A DNA stretch of 64,000 bases from Spinacia oleracea (lineage: Eukaryota > Streptophyta > Magnoliopsida > Caryophyllales > Amaranthaceae), in the NCBI RefSeq assembly GCF_020520425.1, contig NC_079491.1, positions 2,356,001 to 2,420,000 of the forward strand, given 5' to 3'. The notes below the pieces were generated by a model that was not told the DNA's origin, made no database searches, and saw only the letters and a list, made by a program, of their open reading frames with translations. Each line of letters starts with the position of its first letter. The stretch's first letter is position 1. Shown here piece by piece: positions 10,082-21,981 of the stretch. A program made the translations under genes and the position numbers.

Positions 10082-11097
10082 GTGAGCTTGTTGTTATTTT
10101 ACGTACTTTCGAGCTCATTTTTATGTGGAATTGTTTTACAGCTTTGAATATCTACTAATTTGCTACAATATTAACACTCAAAAGGTTTTCTTTTAGGAGA
10201 CATTAAGGAATAACACTCAGAGGTTGCATTCTTTAAATATTAATGCTCATTATGCACTTGTATTCTTGGAGGCGATCCTCACTTAACAGCTAGGTATTTA
10301 TGTCAAATAGCAGTTCAGGAAAATTCTCTCTATTGGTTACACTGGTTGAATTTTGAGCCTAGGTATTTGTAAGGGTGAACTGCATTTTTGGGAACCTTTT
10401 CTCTATTGATTTACACTAGTTTGACTAGTAGGGTAAGGTTGTAAAGTTGATGTTGTGGAACACTTCTTTAGGCACCACATAAACAGCAGCAGCAGCCTCC
10501 ATCTCCCATAATTTCAGTTGTTGCCAAATTCATCTCCTTCATATCTGGTGGCTTTGCTGCTGTGTTGATCATTATTGCATTTCTGGATGAATCGTTGCTG
10601 GAGGGACATGTAATTTTTATTTTTATTTTTTTACCTTATTCATCTAAAACTCTTCTTATGTTTTTACAGTTGCAAACAATCAATTATTCATCCATATTTA
10701 CATATTTGCTATAATTGTTGTAGCTATTTGGCCGTAATTTGTTTTGGTATTCTGCTGTGTTTGGAACTATTACGGCTATCAGCCGGGCAGCTGTGACAGG
10801 TGAGCTTCTTGTTCTTGACCCAGATGGCACAATGTCCTTGGTGGTTCAGCATACTCATCACATGCCAAAGAGATGGCGTGGTAAAGAAAACACCGGGTTT
10901 GTTCGGATAGAGTTTGAAACTTTATTTCAGGTAATAATTTCATATGCCAAAATATGATTCTGTTTGCAGTGTTCTTTGTTTGACTATTTATAACTTAGTT
11001 TTCTATGCATGCGATGCGTGCTTGTAATTTAAAAACGCACACACGATAATACTTTTTTGGTTAATTACTTTTTGCCCTTTTATGCATAATTTTTGGA

Positions 11098-11388
11098 AAA
11101 AATGACATGAGTAATACCAACTTTCACCTGGCTTCTAAAATTAATCCCAACTTTGGATTATTTTAGAATAATCCTAACTTTAGGGGGTACCTTCTCAAAG
11201 TAATCCGAACTAATTTTCTATATATTATAGACCTAAAACAGATTAGTGTAGGCAAGAAAAGTGATAGTTTGGTTTATTTGACTTTTGAGAAGATCCCCTT
11301 AAAAGTTAGGATTATTTTGGAATAATCCAAAGTTGAGATTATTTCGAGAAGAAAGGTTCACGTTGGGATTATTCATGTCAATTTACCT
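11098..11388. mobile_element. Foldback MITE in ATG9 intron
   Basis: The arms at 11098-11204 and 11283-11388 are complementary over about 105 bp with scattered mismatches. Blocks include AACTTTGGATTATT and ATAATCCTAACTTT. A spacer of about 78 bp separates them. No target duplication was identified. It lies within an intron of the ATG9 pseudogene. Confidence 0.75.
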
Positions 11389-12039
11389 AATTTTTTTTCT
11401 TAGTTATAATTTTTGGTGATTTTTGTAAATATCTTTTAATTTGTGTTTAATTTGTTTTTATTTTTCTGATTTTTGTAAAGGGTAAAATAAGCAATCCACT
11501 ATTTACGCCGCCTCAGGCGTTCCCTTATGTAATAGAGATCAAGGGGATATAGCCTAACAGACTATGCATTTGTGCAGTATACAGCAATGATGTGGCTGGA
11601 GGAGATGGCCTCTATATTCCTCACTCCTTATTTGCTCATATTTGTTGTCCCAAAGGTTGTATCTGTAACTTATTTCATTTAATTACTTCACTCGTGTTTT
11701 AGTCGGTTTGGATTAATTTTTAGCTTATACATTGTTTTTTACTGCAGCAAGTGAATGACATTTTGCAGTTCATCACTGAATTTACGGTATATATTGACGG
11801 AGTTGGTGATGTTTGCAGGTTAATTTTTCTACCAACTTACATTCAATTTAGCTTTTTGAGAAATACTACCTCTTTTGTTTTTTACCTTACTGTATCTCAT
11901 TTTTCCCTTGCAGCTTTAGTGTCTTTGATTTTCAATAGCATGGCAATGGAAATTACACTTCTCCGTACAATTGGCTTCCCACTCAGAGGAGTTCCCAAGG
12001 GAGAATGGAAAAATCTTTTCTGAGGCATGTTTTCTCTTC

Positions 12040-12495
12040 TTGAACTAATTTTCACGATGTCTTTGTTTTGAACTCTATTTTAGTGTTTATTTGCTTTTCA
12101 TGTCAAATCTGACCTAGAGGTGATCAAAATTCGGGCCGGACTGGGCTTTAACACAAAAACTCATGCCCAAAACCATAAATTTGGTGCGGGTTTTTTGGGC
12201 TAAAATGGGTTTTTCGGGCCGGGCTCAGGCTTTGGTCCAAAAATGCGCCTTGAACTAATTTTCACGAGTCTTTGTTTTGAACTCTATTTTAGTGTTATTT
12301 GTTTTTCATGTTAAATCTGAGATGGAGGTCACCAAATTCGGGCCGGCAGGCTCTAGCACAAACTCATGCCCAAACCCATAATTTTGTGCAGGCTTTTCGT
12401 GCCCAAACAGGTTTTTCGGGTCTGGCTCAGGGTTTGGTCCAAGAATGCGTATTTGAGGCTGCCCAAACCCACACTTTTCTCGGGCCGGGCTATAG
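12040..12495. repeat. Two-copy tandem repeat with GGGCCGGGC motifs
   Basis: A unit starting TTGAACTAATTTTCACGA occurs at 12040 and again at 12250. Each copy carries a GC-rich block with CGGGCCGG and GTTTTTCGGG. It sits in the ATG9 intron before the exon at 12541. The GC-rich part resembles the degenerate motif-built hAT-type MITEs seen elsewhere in the window. Confidence 0.7.
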
Positions 12496-13146
12496 TTGAT
12501 CAGGGATAATCTGACCTTTTCCTTTATCTGCTCTCTCTACAGCTTTCAAACCAGCTACCCTTCTTGGCAACCAGACGCTCAAGGGATGCAGTTTCTAACC
12601 ACTTTCAGAACATTCCGGAACAAAAACTTGCGCGGGCCTATTCCTGGGTACTCATATTCACCACCCAGAAGATGGCAGCAGCAGAGTCCACGTTTTAGAG
12701 ATCATATCTCCCGAAACAGCTACTGCAGAAGGGAATCACCCTACAACAGTGAAGCTCCGGGCTGTCACTTGGGCTCTCTTTGGCTCATTGGAACTGACCC
12801 GAAGACCCACCCTTATCTCCTTGATTGGTTTTACGTGTCCGGGGCCCGACATCTTATCGGTAACACTAACGACGTCTCGTCAGTTTCTCTGGACATTGAC
12901 AATGAACAAACAAATGATTTTTGGATGCCGTCCTTAAATAACTAAGACAACAACCAAGGAGAAGAAAGCTGGCCTAATTTCTTAGAGAACCGGTCAAAGA
13001 ACCATCCGGAAGCTTCCACGTCGTCATCTCCCGTCTTCTTTGAGGAGGAAAGTGTTCTTCGGCATAACGACTCCACCAGCACCTGATGCCTTCAGCTAAA
13101 AGCCACTGGTGGAACCGCCGTGGTGGAGGAACCACCAGTGTGGACC

Positions 13147-13500
13147 CTCAACAGGCAGCAAGCTTTCTCGAATTCCCCGAGTTTCACCACCGTGGTGGGC
13201 CACATCAAGCCAGCTTTCTCGAGCCTACTGAGTTTCACCACCGCAGTGGGACCCAACAAGCCAGCTTTCTCGAGCCTCCTATATTCAGACACAGCGGTGG
13301 GCCCCAGCAAGCCAGCTTTCTCGAGCCTACTGAGTTTCAGCACCGTGGTGGGCCCCAACAAGCCGGCTTTCTCGAGCCTACTGAGTTTCAGCACCGCGGT
13401 GGGACCCAACAGACCAGCTTTCTCGAGCCTACTGAGTTTCAGCACCGTGGTGGGCCCCAACAGACCAGCTTTCTCGAGCCTCCTATGTTCAGACACAGTC
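13147..13500 (+). repeat. 51-bp coding minisatellite in ATG9 tail
   Basis: About seven tandem units of 51 bp encode a 17-residue repeat of the form QQASFLEPTEFHHRGGP. The period is a multiple of three, so the frame stays open. Units differ mainly at EF/MF/IF and HH/QH/RH positions. Intact plant ATG9 C-termini, as I remember them, carry only one or a few such FLEPP motifs. Confidence 0.85.
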
Positions 13501-13749
13501 CTGAATTTAACCATCATAATGCTGATAATTACTGTGAAGGCCATTCGGATAGGAGCATAGACGATGAACACGAACAACCTTTGGATTGGGGAAATTACAA
13601 CCAGTTATCTCGAACAACGGATCCAGATGAATTTGGTGGAGAATTTAAGCTCCATTTTGATGATGTTTATAAACCTTCTGAACCTCCCAATATGAATCTA
13701 GACCATGATAAATACGAAGTATCATGTAAGTTGATTTCTTGATCCTGAT

Positions 13750-14470
13750 AAATGGGAGGCTGTTTGGTTGTTAAATTTCATATCTTGGGTCTTTTTGGTA
13801 CATAGTTTTTTAGGGTTATTCTCTTCTTTTTGTTTTGGTACAAGGAGAAGTGAAGAACAGTAAAATCGAAATTCTTTTGTTGTACATAATTCATGGCTTC
13901 AATGAAAAGGCTGCATTTAGAATCGACCTTGCTATTTTCTTTCTGGAAAATGTACAAAGAAAAATAACTTGCAATTTCATTGAATATGCAAATATGCAAT
14001 TTGGTGCTCACTAAATTGGTCATATTGACCCCATATACATTGTTCTTTCATAGTTGGTTAAAGTGAGCTGGTACGAGTCCGTGATAATACATCTTGCTTG
14101 ACGGTTAATAATAAACTGACAAATCAATGATCAAAGGTGACTTATTCGAATGTAAACAATAATTTGGTAAAAGTGAGCTGCCATGAGTTCGTGATAATGC
14201 ATCTTGTTTGACGATCAGTGGATGCATAAAATAAACAAATTGGATCAAACAAATTGGTAAAAGTGAGCTGCCATGAGCTGCCGTGGATGCATAAAATAAA
14301 CAAATTGGATCAAACTCATGTAATAAAAACTTGCTTATTTTCCTCGCTCACACCTTCACAGCCAATCACAGGAAGAGCAACAATCAAGTTCCTCTCTTTC
14401 TCCAAGCTCACACCAATTTCTCGCAACTTAACTACCCAAATCTGTTCAACCCTAGTTTCAACTAACCAAT
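13750..14470. repeat. Intergenic, with three-copy direct repeat
   Basis: The unit GTGAGCTGCCATGAG, or a variant of it, occurs at about 14062, 14171 and 14263. It is followed by GTGATAATGCATCTTG in the first two copies and by GGATGCATAAAATAAAC in the last two. The rest is AT-rich and without recognised content. Confidence 0.6.
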
Positions 14471-14474
14471 CATC

Positions 14475-17339
14475 ATGTACCCATTTGAGTTCTTGCTCCA
14501 ATTCCAAGGGTTTACTCTTTTCACCCCCAAAAACCCACCAATTCCAGTAAAACCCCATCTCAAAATTTCAATACCCAAGTTAAAATCCCCCCTAAATTAC
14601 CTTCTAGGCAGAGGAAAATCAAGGAAAGATCCCAGATTGAAGATGATTTCGAGGCGGCGAAGACAGCAGAGGATATGCTTGAAGCTTTCAAAGAAATGGA
14701 GGCGAATTTCAAAGAAATGAAAACGAGAGAGATCTTGGTTTAGCTTGCTTGAAAATTGGTCTTAAACTTGACCAAGAAGGTGAGGAACCTGAAAAGTTCT
14801 ATCTTATGCAATTAGAGCTTTAGCTGTTTTTGATAGTGAGAATCAAGTTTCTTTACCGGTTGGTATGACTTTACAGCTTTTGGGTTCTTCTAGTTATTGC
14901 TTAAAAAAGTTCAATGATGCTTTAGGGTATCTTAATAGGGCTAATAAGGTTTTGTTGAGGTTAGAGGAAGAGGGTAATTTTAGACCTGAAGATGTGAAAC
15001 CTATTCTTTATGCTGTTCAGTTTGAATTAGCTAATACTAAGACTGCTATGGGTAGGAGAGAGGAGCATTGGAGAATTTGAGGAGGTCAGTTGAGATTAAG
15101 GAGTTTTTGGTTGGGGGAAGATAGGAAAGAAGTTGGTAATGCTTATAGGGATTTGGCGGAGGCGTGTGTTGCGGTTTTGAACTTTAAGGAAGGTTTACCG
15201 TGTTGTTTGAAAGCGTTGGAGTTACACACGAAATTGTTGGGGGATAACTCGGTAGAAGTTGCTCATGATAGGCGGCTTCTCGGGGTGATTTATACAGGGA
15301 TGGAGCAGTATGAGAAGGCATTAGAGCAGAAGCAGTTATCTCAGAAAGTTTTGAAGAATTGGGGTCGAAGCTCTGATTTGCTTCGTGCTGAGATTGATGC
15401 AGCTAATATGCATATTGCTCTTGGTAGGTTTGATGCAGCTATTAACACGTTGAAGAAACTGAAAAGGATAGTGAAAATCGTGCTCTTATTTTTATTACAA
15501 TGGCTAAAGCTTTGGTTAGTCAAGACAAGTTTGCTGATGCAAAGAGGTGTTTAGAGATTGCTTCTGGTATAGTAGTCAAAAAGGAGAAGTCAAAACCTTT
15601 AGAAGCTTCCGAGGCTTATATGGAGACATCAATGCAATATGAGACAATGAATGAATTTGAGACTGCTATATCGTTGTTGAAGAGAGCACAAGCATTGCTT
15701 GAGAAACTTCCTCAAGAACAACACTCTGAAGGAAGTGTTTCTGCTAGGATTGGATGGTTACTGTTATTGACGGGGAAGGTTACACAAGCTATCCCTTATT
15801 TAGAGAGTGCCGCTGAAACTTTGAAAGAGAGCTTTGGTACTAAGCATTTCGGAGTTGGTTATATCTATAACAATTTGGGGGCGGCTTATTTGGAGTTGGA
15901 AAGACATCAGTCAGCTGCACAGATGTTTGCTGTTGCAAAGGATATCATGGATGTCTCACTTGGCCCTCATCATGTTGACTCTATTGAGGCATGTCAAAAC
16001 CTCTCAAAAGCATATGCTGCCATGGAAAGGTACAATGAATATTTGCAGTTTTAAGCTTTCCTTATCTTGAGCAAATACTTTATTTTTAGAAAAAGTAAAT
16101 AAATAAATTAATGTGGAATTCCTTAAAAGAACTGCCATGGAAAGGTACAATGGATAGTGAATTTAGAGTCAGGAGATTTCATGCTCTGTTAATTTGAACC
16201 GTTGCTCATTTTTGGAACTTTGTTGACTTTCCACCATGAACCCCTGCCGTAGATTCTATAAGCTGTTTCAATGTGCCTGTAGCCAAGGGAATGAGCCAAA
16301 TTATGGGGGTAGAATTGTTTGAATATTCTTTAAGTTTCAGAATATTGCTTCATGGATACCTTTTTCATGTTCACCAATATCCTTTCCTAGAGTTACCTAA
16401 TTCACTTCAACTGCCCGTCCCTTACAAGTGTAAGCTCTTTACAATGTAGAATTAATGTAATTGGTGAAAAGGTGACAAAATTTGGTGGGATGGTATGGGA
16501 CTTTGAAGTTAGTGAATGTAATTGAGAAACTATTTTCATTCATTAAATTTTCTAATAAAGGTGAGCCTAGTTGGATAGTACCCTAGAAACCATACATTTG
16601 GAAAATGGTGTACCATGTTCCTTTACCACTTAACAGATGAGAACGAACCATGTTGCAAGTACGCATTAACTAGAAAATAGAGCTGATAAAAATTGCCTGG
16701 TCTTATTCGTGAAGAATTTTATGCTTCAATATGTCACCTCCTGAATGTGTATTTAGACCAAAATTTGCCCACTGCACCCTGGTTCATGATCTGTTCTATA
16801 TGAAATAGACCTATCTTTGAAGAATTTTTTCCTGTCTTAATGTGGGTGACCAAATGCTGAAACTGTTCTTCTCAAGGACATCTGTTGTTCAATTGGAGGA
16901 GCATAAGCTTAATGCTGCAAACTTAAGAATGAGCATACAAAATTGTCAATTGCTATTTCTTTATTGCAAAACTTTGATATACTCATTTAACTTTAGGCAT
17001 TAAGTAGTTGATTTGTGCTGGTATAAGTGAAGTTGTTCAAGTTGGATTGATTTCTGGAAAACTTCCCTCCTTTTTATTCATAGATTGTACCTTTTGAATT
17101 GCAGTTATGCCCTTGCAATAGAATTTCAGCAAAAAGCAGTTGATGCATGGAGTGGTCATGGGGAAAATGCAGAAAATGAGCTTAGAGAAGCGTGCGGAAT
17201 TCTGGACCAGTTGAAGGTTAAAGCGCTCGGTGGCTCCTCCAAATTGTTCCCAATAAAAGCCTTGCCCTTGCCTCACAATAGCAATCCTACTAGAGGCTTG
17301 CAGCCTAGTCACTCCCCGAACACTCGTACAAGGCAATGA
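14475..17339 (+). pseudogene. Kinesin-light-chain-related TPR protein, pseudogene copy 1
   Basis: The sequence matches the plant TPR family of At2g31240 type (kinesin light chain-related). It covers MTLQLLGSSSYCLKKFNDA, EVAHDRRLLGVIYTGMEQYE, LPQEQHSEGSVSARIGWLL, FGVGYIYNNLGAAYLELER, and DIMDVSLGPHHVDSIEACQN. The last exon (17105-17339) starts after a GCAG acceptor with YALAIEFQQKAVDAW and ends with KALPLP. The donor of the long exon is at 16029 (GAAAG|GTACAA). At least four or five single-base indels break the frame (near 14730, 14800, 15065, 15460), so it is a pseudogene. Its intron is retained, so it is not a processed retrocopy. A more decayed copy follows at 18.8-20.3 kb. Confidence 0.85.
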
Positions 17340-17590
17340 GGTGCAGTTCAGATGAATTATAATATTATATTAATTAAGTCAATCTTTTTTGTATTTTCTT
17401 TTTTTCCCCTGTGGTAACGTTAACCGGTGCATCACTTAATATTTTGCAGAAAGATCTGCTTGATGTTTAGTTTAATACTGCCTGGAACTGCATATTAATA
17501 TAGTTTGATAATAATTGAGATATAAATACATTTCAGACACCTTTCTGTTCAAACAATCAATGATTAATCCAACTTTTTGCAACAATCTCA

Positions 17591-18355
17591 GGGGGCGTTT
17601 GGTTGGGGGTAATAATCAAAGGGAATGGGAATGGGAATGAGAGGATATCATTCCCTTTGTTATTGTTTGTTATGCCTATTTCTTCATTCCCTTTACCCCT
17701 TTCATTATTGAGTTCAAAACCTTCTACACTCATTCCCCACCCCCCTGCACTTTCCCATTCCATTCCCCCCTTCACTTCCCCACCCCCTCCCTCCCTCCTT
17801 TAACCCTAGATCTTCAACCCACACAATCAGACCACTATCACCTTTGCCGCCGCCGCAAAACCTTCCACCGCCGCCGCAAAACCTTCTACCGCCGTTTCGG
17901 CTTCCTGCTCCGGAAGGTAGACCAACTCCGTCGCCGGTGGTGTGGTGGGGGAGAACAGGAGACTTCGGCGGGGCGGTGGGTGAGAAGAGGAGACTTCGGC
18001 GGTGCGGTGGGGGAGAAGAGGGGACTTCGGCGGTGCGGTGGGGGAGAAGAGGGGACTTCGGCGTTGCGGTGGGGGAGAAGAGAAGACTTCGGCGTTGCGG
18101 TGGGGGAGAAGAGGGGACTTCGCCGGCGCGGGAGAATAGGCGGATAGGGAGAAGAACCGGCGAGGGAGAAGAGGTGGTGGTGCCGCCGGTTTCTCCTTTG
18201 CTGGGTTTTCCTTCCTCTTGTTTTCTCTCCTCTGTTTTCTTCTCATTCTCTTTGTTCCCCAAACAATATTCTAAATCAAAGGGATTCATTCCCATTCTCT
18301 TTCTTTCCCTTTGTTGATTTCATTCCCTTTACCCTCTGCGAACCAAACGCCCCTT
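17591..18355. mobile_element. TIR element with GC-rich minisatellite core
   Basis: The ends are GGGGCGTTTGGTT (17592) and AACCAAACGCCCC (about 18341-18353). Such ends are common in plant PIF/Harbinger- or hAT-like non-autonomous elements. I found no convincing target duplication. The core (about 17945-18125) repeats GGGGAGAAGAGGGGACTTCG-type units of about 36 bp. The long frames read from this repeat on both strands are not genes. Confidence 0.7.
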
Positions 18356-18784
18356 AGATTAATGCCACATTTGAGTTAACTGGGAATCATTCCCTGTCTT
18401 AATTATGAAAATTGCTGAATAATGTGTCTTTGATCACCTGGGATCTTTATGATAATGTGAGTTGTTTCAATTCTATGATAATATTAGTAATATCACAGAT
18501 TTTGGTTTTTTGGACTTTTCATATTTTAATTTGATTTGGTGGGTTGTTATCAGTTCCCTAAACATTGTAAATTTGGTAATGTATGTTAACTGACTGTGTC
18601 TGTGGTAGCCTGGTAGATCTTGGATAACTTTATAAGCATGTTTAGGTCAGTAGAGGTGGATATAGTGTGTTGTTGTTTGTAGTGGAGCTGGTACGAAATG
18701 GCCTGGAATATGAGTGGTGTGGCGAGTATGGCTGTCGCACCCTCCGTATGGGGTTAGTAACTTGGTATAAACTACTATTACTTG
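18356..18784. other. Non-genic stretch
   Basis: AT-rich spacer between the TIR element and the second TPR pseudogene. Nothing recognised. Confidence 0.4.
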
Positions 18785-20290
18785 ACAGCTTTTGGGTTCT
18801 ACTAGTTATAAAATGAATTATTTTTTGATGTTTCCTAATAAGGCTAATACTATTTTGGGTAGGTTAGAAGAAGGGGCTAGTTTCCATACCAAGGATTTAA
18901 AACCTATTCTTCATGTTGTTCAGCTTAAATTGGCCAATTCTAAGGCTACTATGGATAAGAGAGCTACTATGGCTTTGGATATCTTGAGGAAGTTAGTGGA
19001 AATTTAGGAGTTTTTGTTGGATGAAGATAGAAATAGAAGTTGGAAATGCTTATAGGTGAAAGCTTGTGTTACATTTTTGAACTTCAGGGAAACCTTGGCG
19101 TATTGTTTAACGCGTTGAAGTTGCTCATGAAACTGTTGAGGAATGACTGCTCGTGATAGGCCGTTTTTTGGTGTTATTTATACTGGAATGGAGAGCATGA
19201 AAAGGCATTCAAGCAGAACCTTTTAGCTCAGAAATTTGAAAAATCAGGGCTGTAGCTCTGATTTTCTTTGAGCTGAGATTGATGCTGATTAAACATCTTT
19301 TTCTTGAATGGTTTATAAATTATAAACAAGTTGAAGGGCATTGTTCAGTAGTGCATAGTGAATTTAGGTCTCATTGGTTAGTCTAGAGAAGTTTCTGATG
19401 CAAAGAGGTGTCTAGACTTAGATTGCTTCTGGTATATTAGATGTGAAGGAAAGTTAAGGCCCTTAGAAGTCTCTAAGTGTTACGGTCCGAGTGTTTTGAC
19501 ACCGGATCGTGCGGCGCGCTCTTGCCTATGGGCGGCAAGGGCGCAAGCCTTGTGCGGAAAGTGAATCTCAAGGCTTGAGGCACGAGCGGGTGCTTACTTA
19601 AGAATGGACTCTCTTGCCTATTGGCGACAAGAACGAGGGTCGATCGGGGTGCTTGTGTGCGCAACAGGCACAAGCGGGACCAACGACGAGAATGTATCTG
19701 ATTTGTGTTAACTTTGTTGAGTCCTGAAAAGCATAGAAACATTGGACAACACAATATCTATAAACGCTAAACATGCAAGTAATTAAGCAAATACAACTTC
19801 TGATGAAAGGTATTGGTTCATAGATCATACCCCTCATAGAGGTTTATTTTGAATTAGCTTTAAACTTCCGGTGAACTTAGGATTGATAGAAACATTATAA
19901 TTCTATCTAAAACCTAGAAAACCATTAGAAAGATCCTAGAAAGTAGTATATAAGAAAAATACAAGTAAAGGAAGGTTGGATTCTAACACTAAGGCCTTAT
20001 AGAGTTATCTTTGCAATGTGAGACAATAAATGAATTTGAAACTTGCAAAATCTTTGTTAAAGAGAGTGCATGTTTTGCTTGAGAAGCTGCCTCAAGATCA
20101 GTATTCTGAAGGAAGTCACTCCATTAGTTAATGGGTAAGGTTATGCAGGGCTGTAAGTTATTCCTTACCCAGAGAGTGTTGCAAAGGAAAACCTGCAAAG
20201 ACATATGCTTACATTGGAAGGTACTGTGAATATTTGCACTAATATAAGCATTCCTTTTCTGAGTGACTACTTACTGCTTGCCATTTTGTT
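18785..20290 (+). pseudogene. Kinesin-light-chain-related TPR protein, pseudogene copy 2
   Basis: This is a second, older copy of the gene at 14.5-17.3 kb. Recognisable pieces are RLEEGASFHTKDLKPILHV (about 18860-18920), a GVIYTGME-like piece near 19170, AKRCL near 19400, and LLKRVHVLLEKLPQDQYSE-like sequence near 20055-20120. Many stops and deletions are present. A solo LTR (19478-19988) splits it at the point where copy 1 encodes EASEAYMETS. It is more diverged than copy 1, so the duplication is not recent. Confidence 0.75.
19478..19988 (+). mobile_element. Solo LTR, 511 bp
   Basis: The LTR starts TGTTACGGTCC and ends TTCTAACA, with the 5-bp direct repeat CTAAG on each side (19473-19477 and 19989-19993). 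It lies inside the second TPR pseudogene, whose sequence resumes on both sides. No internal retrotransposon sequence remains, so it arose by LTR-LTR recombination. The GC-rich first 200 bp differ from the host sequence. Confidence 0.85.
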
Positions 20291-20787
20291 GCACTGTGAT
20301 TATTTGCATTTCTGCAGTATATAAGTATTCCTTATCTGAGCTAATACTGTGAATATTTTGCTGCTAGCTCTGCTTAATGCTTAATTACTTGCTATTTTAC
20401 TGCCTAACAATAATGTTATTTTGATAATAATTGATGTAAAATTACATTTCACCCCCTCCCTGTCAACTGCAAAGACTACTGTCAAATCTACCTCAAACCT
20501 GTGCAGACTATCAGGATTTATTTTTATTACCTAATTTTTCTACTCCAGTTTATTTTAACCTTTAAAAAAAAAAGGGGTGAAATGTTTCAAGATTGTTATT
20601 ACTGTGAGTAATGGACCATCTATAAAAAATGCCCAAGTTCTTTTTGCCTCACATGTTAATGGAATGGCCAAAATAAAGGCAATTTCTTTGCTATAAATAC
20701 CTATGTTTATTCTTCTCATTTTCATCTCATATATCCTACTGCTATCATTTTCATCTCATATATCCTACTGCTATTATTTCTTTCCTC
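20291..20787. other. Non-genic stretch
   Basis: AT-rich spacer with a tandem pair of TTTTCATCTCATATATCCTA (about 20721-20767). No gene recognised. Confidence 0.5.
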
Positions 20788-21626
20788 CTATGTTACTCAG
20801 ACACGGGTGTCGGTGTCGTGTCCGACACGGGTGTCGGAGTGTCCGACCCTTCGATCCAAATATTTGCAGACACTCCGACACGGTCAAAGGAGTGTCTTGA
20901 CTTTTTTTTTAGACACGGCTCCCATTCAAAGTGTCGGATAAAAGAAGTGACACTTTATAAAAAGTAAGGTAATAAATGGAAAAAAAAAAAGAAAAAAAAA
21001 AAAAAAAAAAAAGAAAAAGAAAAAAAAAGGGAAAAGATATTGCACGTGGGTTTGCCCCCACTTCCCATGCCTTAATCTATTAAAAATAAAGGTAAAAAAA
21101 AAAAAAAAAAACATGGTAAACTAATAAAGTAAAAAAACCACAGGTCCACCAATCCACAAAGTGACGAAACACAAACCTAGCAAACGACGGGAAAACTCAA
21201 AGAGGGAATGCCAGAATCCATGGCTATGGCATTCTCAAGAAATTAATTTCAACGAAAACGCAAATTGAATAGTGCAATCTACTCGGTTTTTCTTCTGGAA
21301 CAAAAGCCCCAACAATGTTTTTCTTGTTTCTCCTTCCCTGACCTTCAATTTCTAGATCTAGGGTTTTAAACTCTTCAAGATCTAGTGTTTTTGGTTACAG
21401 GTAACATGAATTTTAACACCTTATATATATATCTTCATCTTGAATGGCAAAATTTGAACTTTTTTACTCATTTTTTTCTCCTCCCGATTGATCCCGACAC
21501 TTCATTTCCGATCCTTTTCCGACACCGGTGTCGACACCTTCCCGGACACGTGTCGAGCGTCGTGTCGCGGGTCGGGTCGTGTCGACACCGACACAAGCCG
21601 TCTGATGGAGTGTCGGAGTAACATAG
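20788..21626. mobile_element. hAT-type element, 839 bp, 8-bp TSD
   Basis: The ends are perfect inverted repeats (CTATGTTACTC / GAGTAACATAG) flanked by the 8-bp duplication CTTTCCTC (20780-20787 and 21627-21634). Both termini carry clusters of GACACGGGTGTCGG-type words in opposite directions. The centre is A-rich with poly-A tracts (20975-21115). No transposase frame is present, so it is non-autonomous. Confidence 0.92.
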
Positions 21627-21667
21627 CTTTCCTCTACCAATAATGAACCTATGATTGTTATTACTGT

Positions 21668-21981
21668 GAAGTGTAAAGCATGATGCCGGAAAATATTAAA
21701 AGAGTTGATATTCCTCCTAGCCATCCGAGCTGCGCCGTGGCCCATGCTAAGGAAAGAACTCCAGAACCTATGATTGCTGTTATAATGTGTGCACTTGCTG
21801 ACAACAATTATACGATTAAGTTCTTGATTTTTTACAGGGACTGTATGGACAACAAGTGCACGTATTATACAGCAATCATAGGTTCTGGAGTTCTTTCCTT
21901 AGCATGGGCCACGGCACAGCTCGGATGGCTAGGAGGAATATCAACTCTTTTAATATTTTCCGGCATCATGCTTTACACTTC
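21668..21981. repeat. Inverted duplication of an amino acid permease exon
   Basis: Bases 21668-21798 are the reverse complement of 21853-21981, with a spacer of about 54 bp holding the end of an intron and its TTTTTACAG acceptor. The arms are nearly identical over about 130 bp. The left arm keeps one A (in ATTATAACAGC, read on the minus strand) that the right, coding-sense arm has lost. A transcript through this region would form a long, almost perfect double-stranded stem. Confidence 0.88.

Larger units (their letters stand above)
10440..13742 (+). pseudogene. ATG9: ATG9 autophagy scramblase, 3' half, pseudogene
   Basis: Exons follow the plant ATG9 order: about 10450-10609 (EHFFRHHINSS, FISGGFAAVLIIIAFL), 10724-10929 (FGRNLFWYSAVFGTITAIS, MPKRWRGKENTGFVR), about 11578-11657 (LEEMASIFLTPYLLIFVV), about 11748-11817 (VNDILQFITEFTVYIDGV) and 11914 onward. 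All introns have GT..AG ends. ATG9 is the membrane lipid scramblase of autophagosome formation. This copy lacks the N-terminal half and is dead: a frame break near 10490, an in-frame TAG at 11936-11938, a TAA at about 12943, and a frame change near 13080. The C-terminal region (DIDNEQTNDF...HFDDVYKP) is still easy to recognise. It contains an expanded 51-bp coding repeat. Confidence 0.9.

Noticed and set aside
13092-13577. A minus-strand frame of 161 codons with a 17-residue repeat
   Set aside because: It is the antisense of the 51-bp ATG9 minisatellite, whose plus-strand reading has homology.
17714-18317. Long Pro/Ser- and Gly-rich frames on both strands
   Set aside because: They come from a 36-bp GC-rich minisatellite inside a TIR element.
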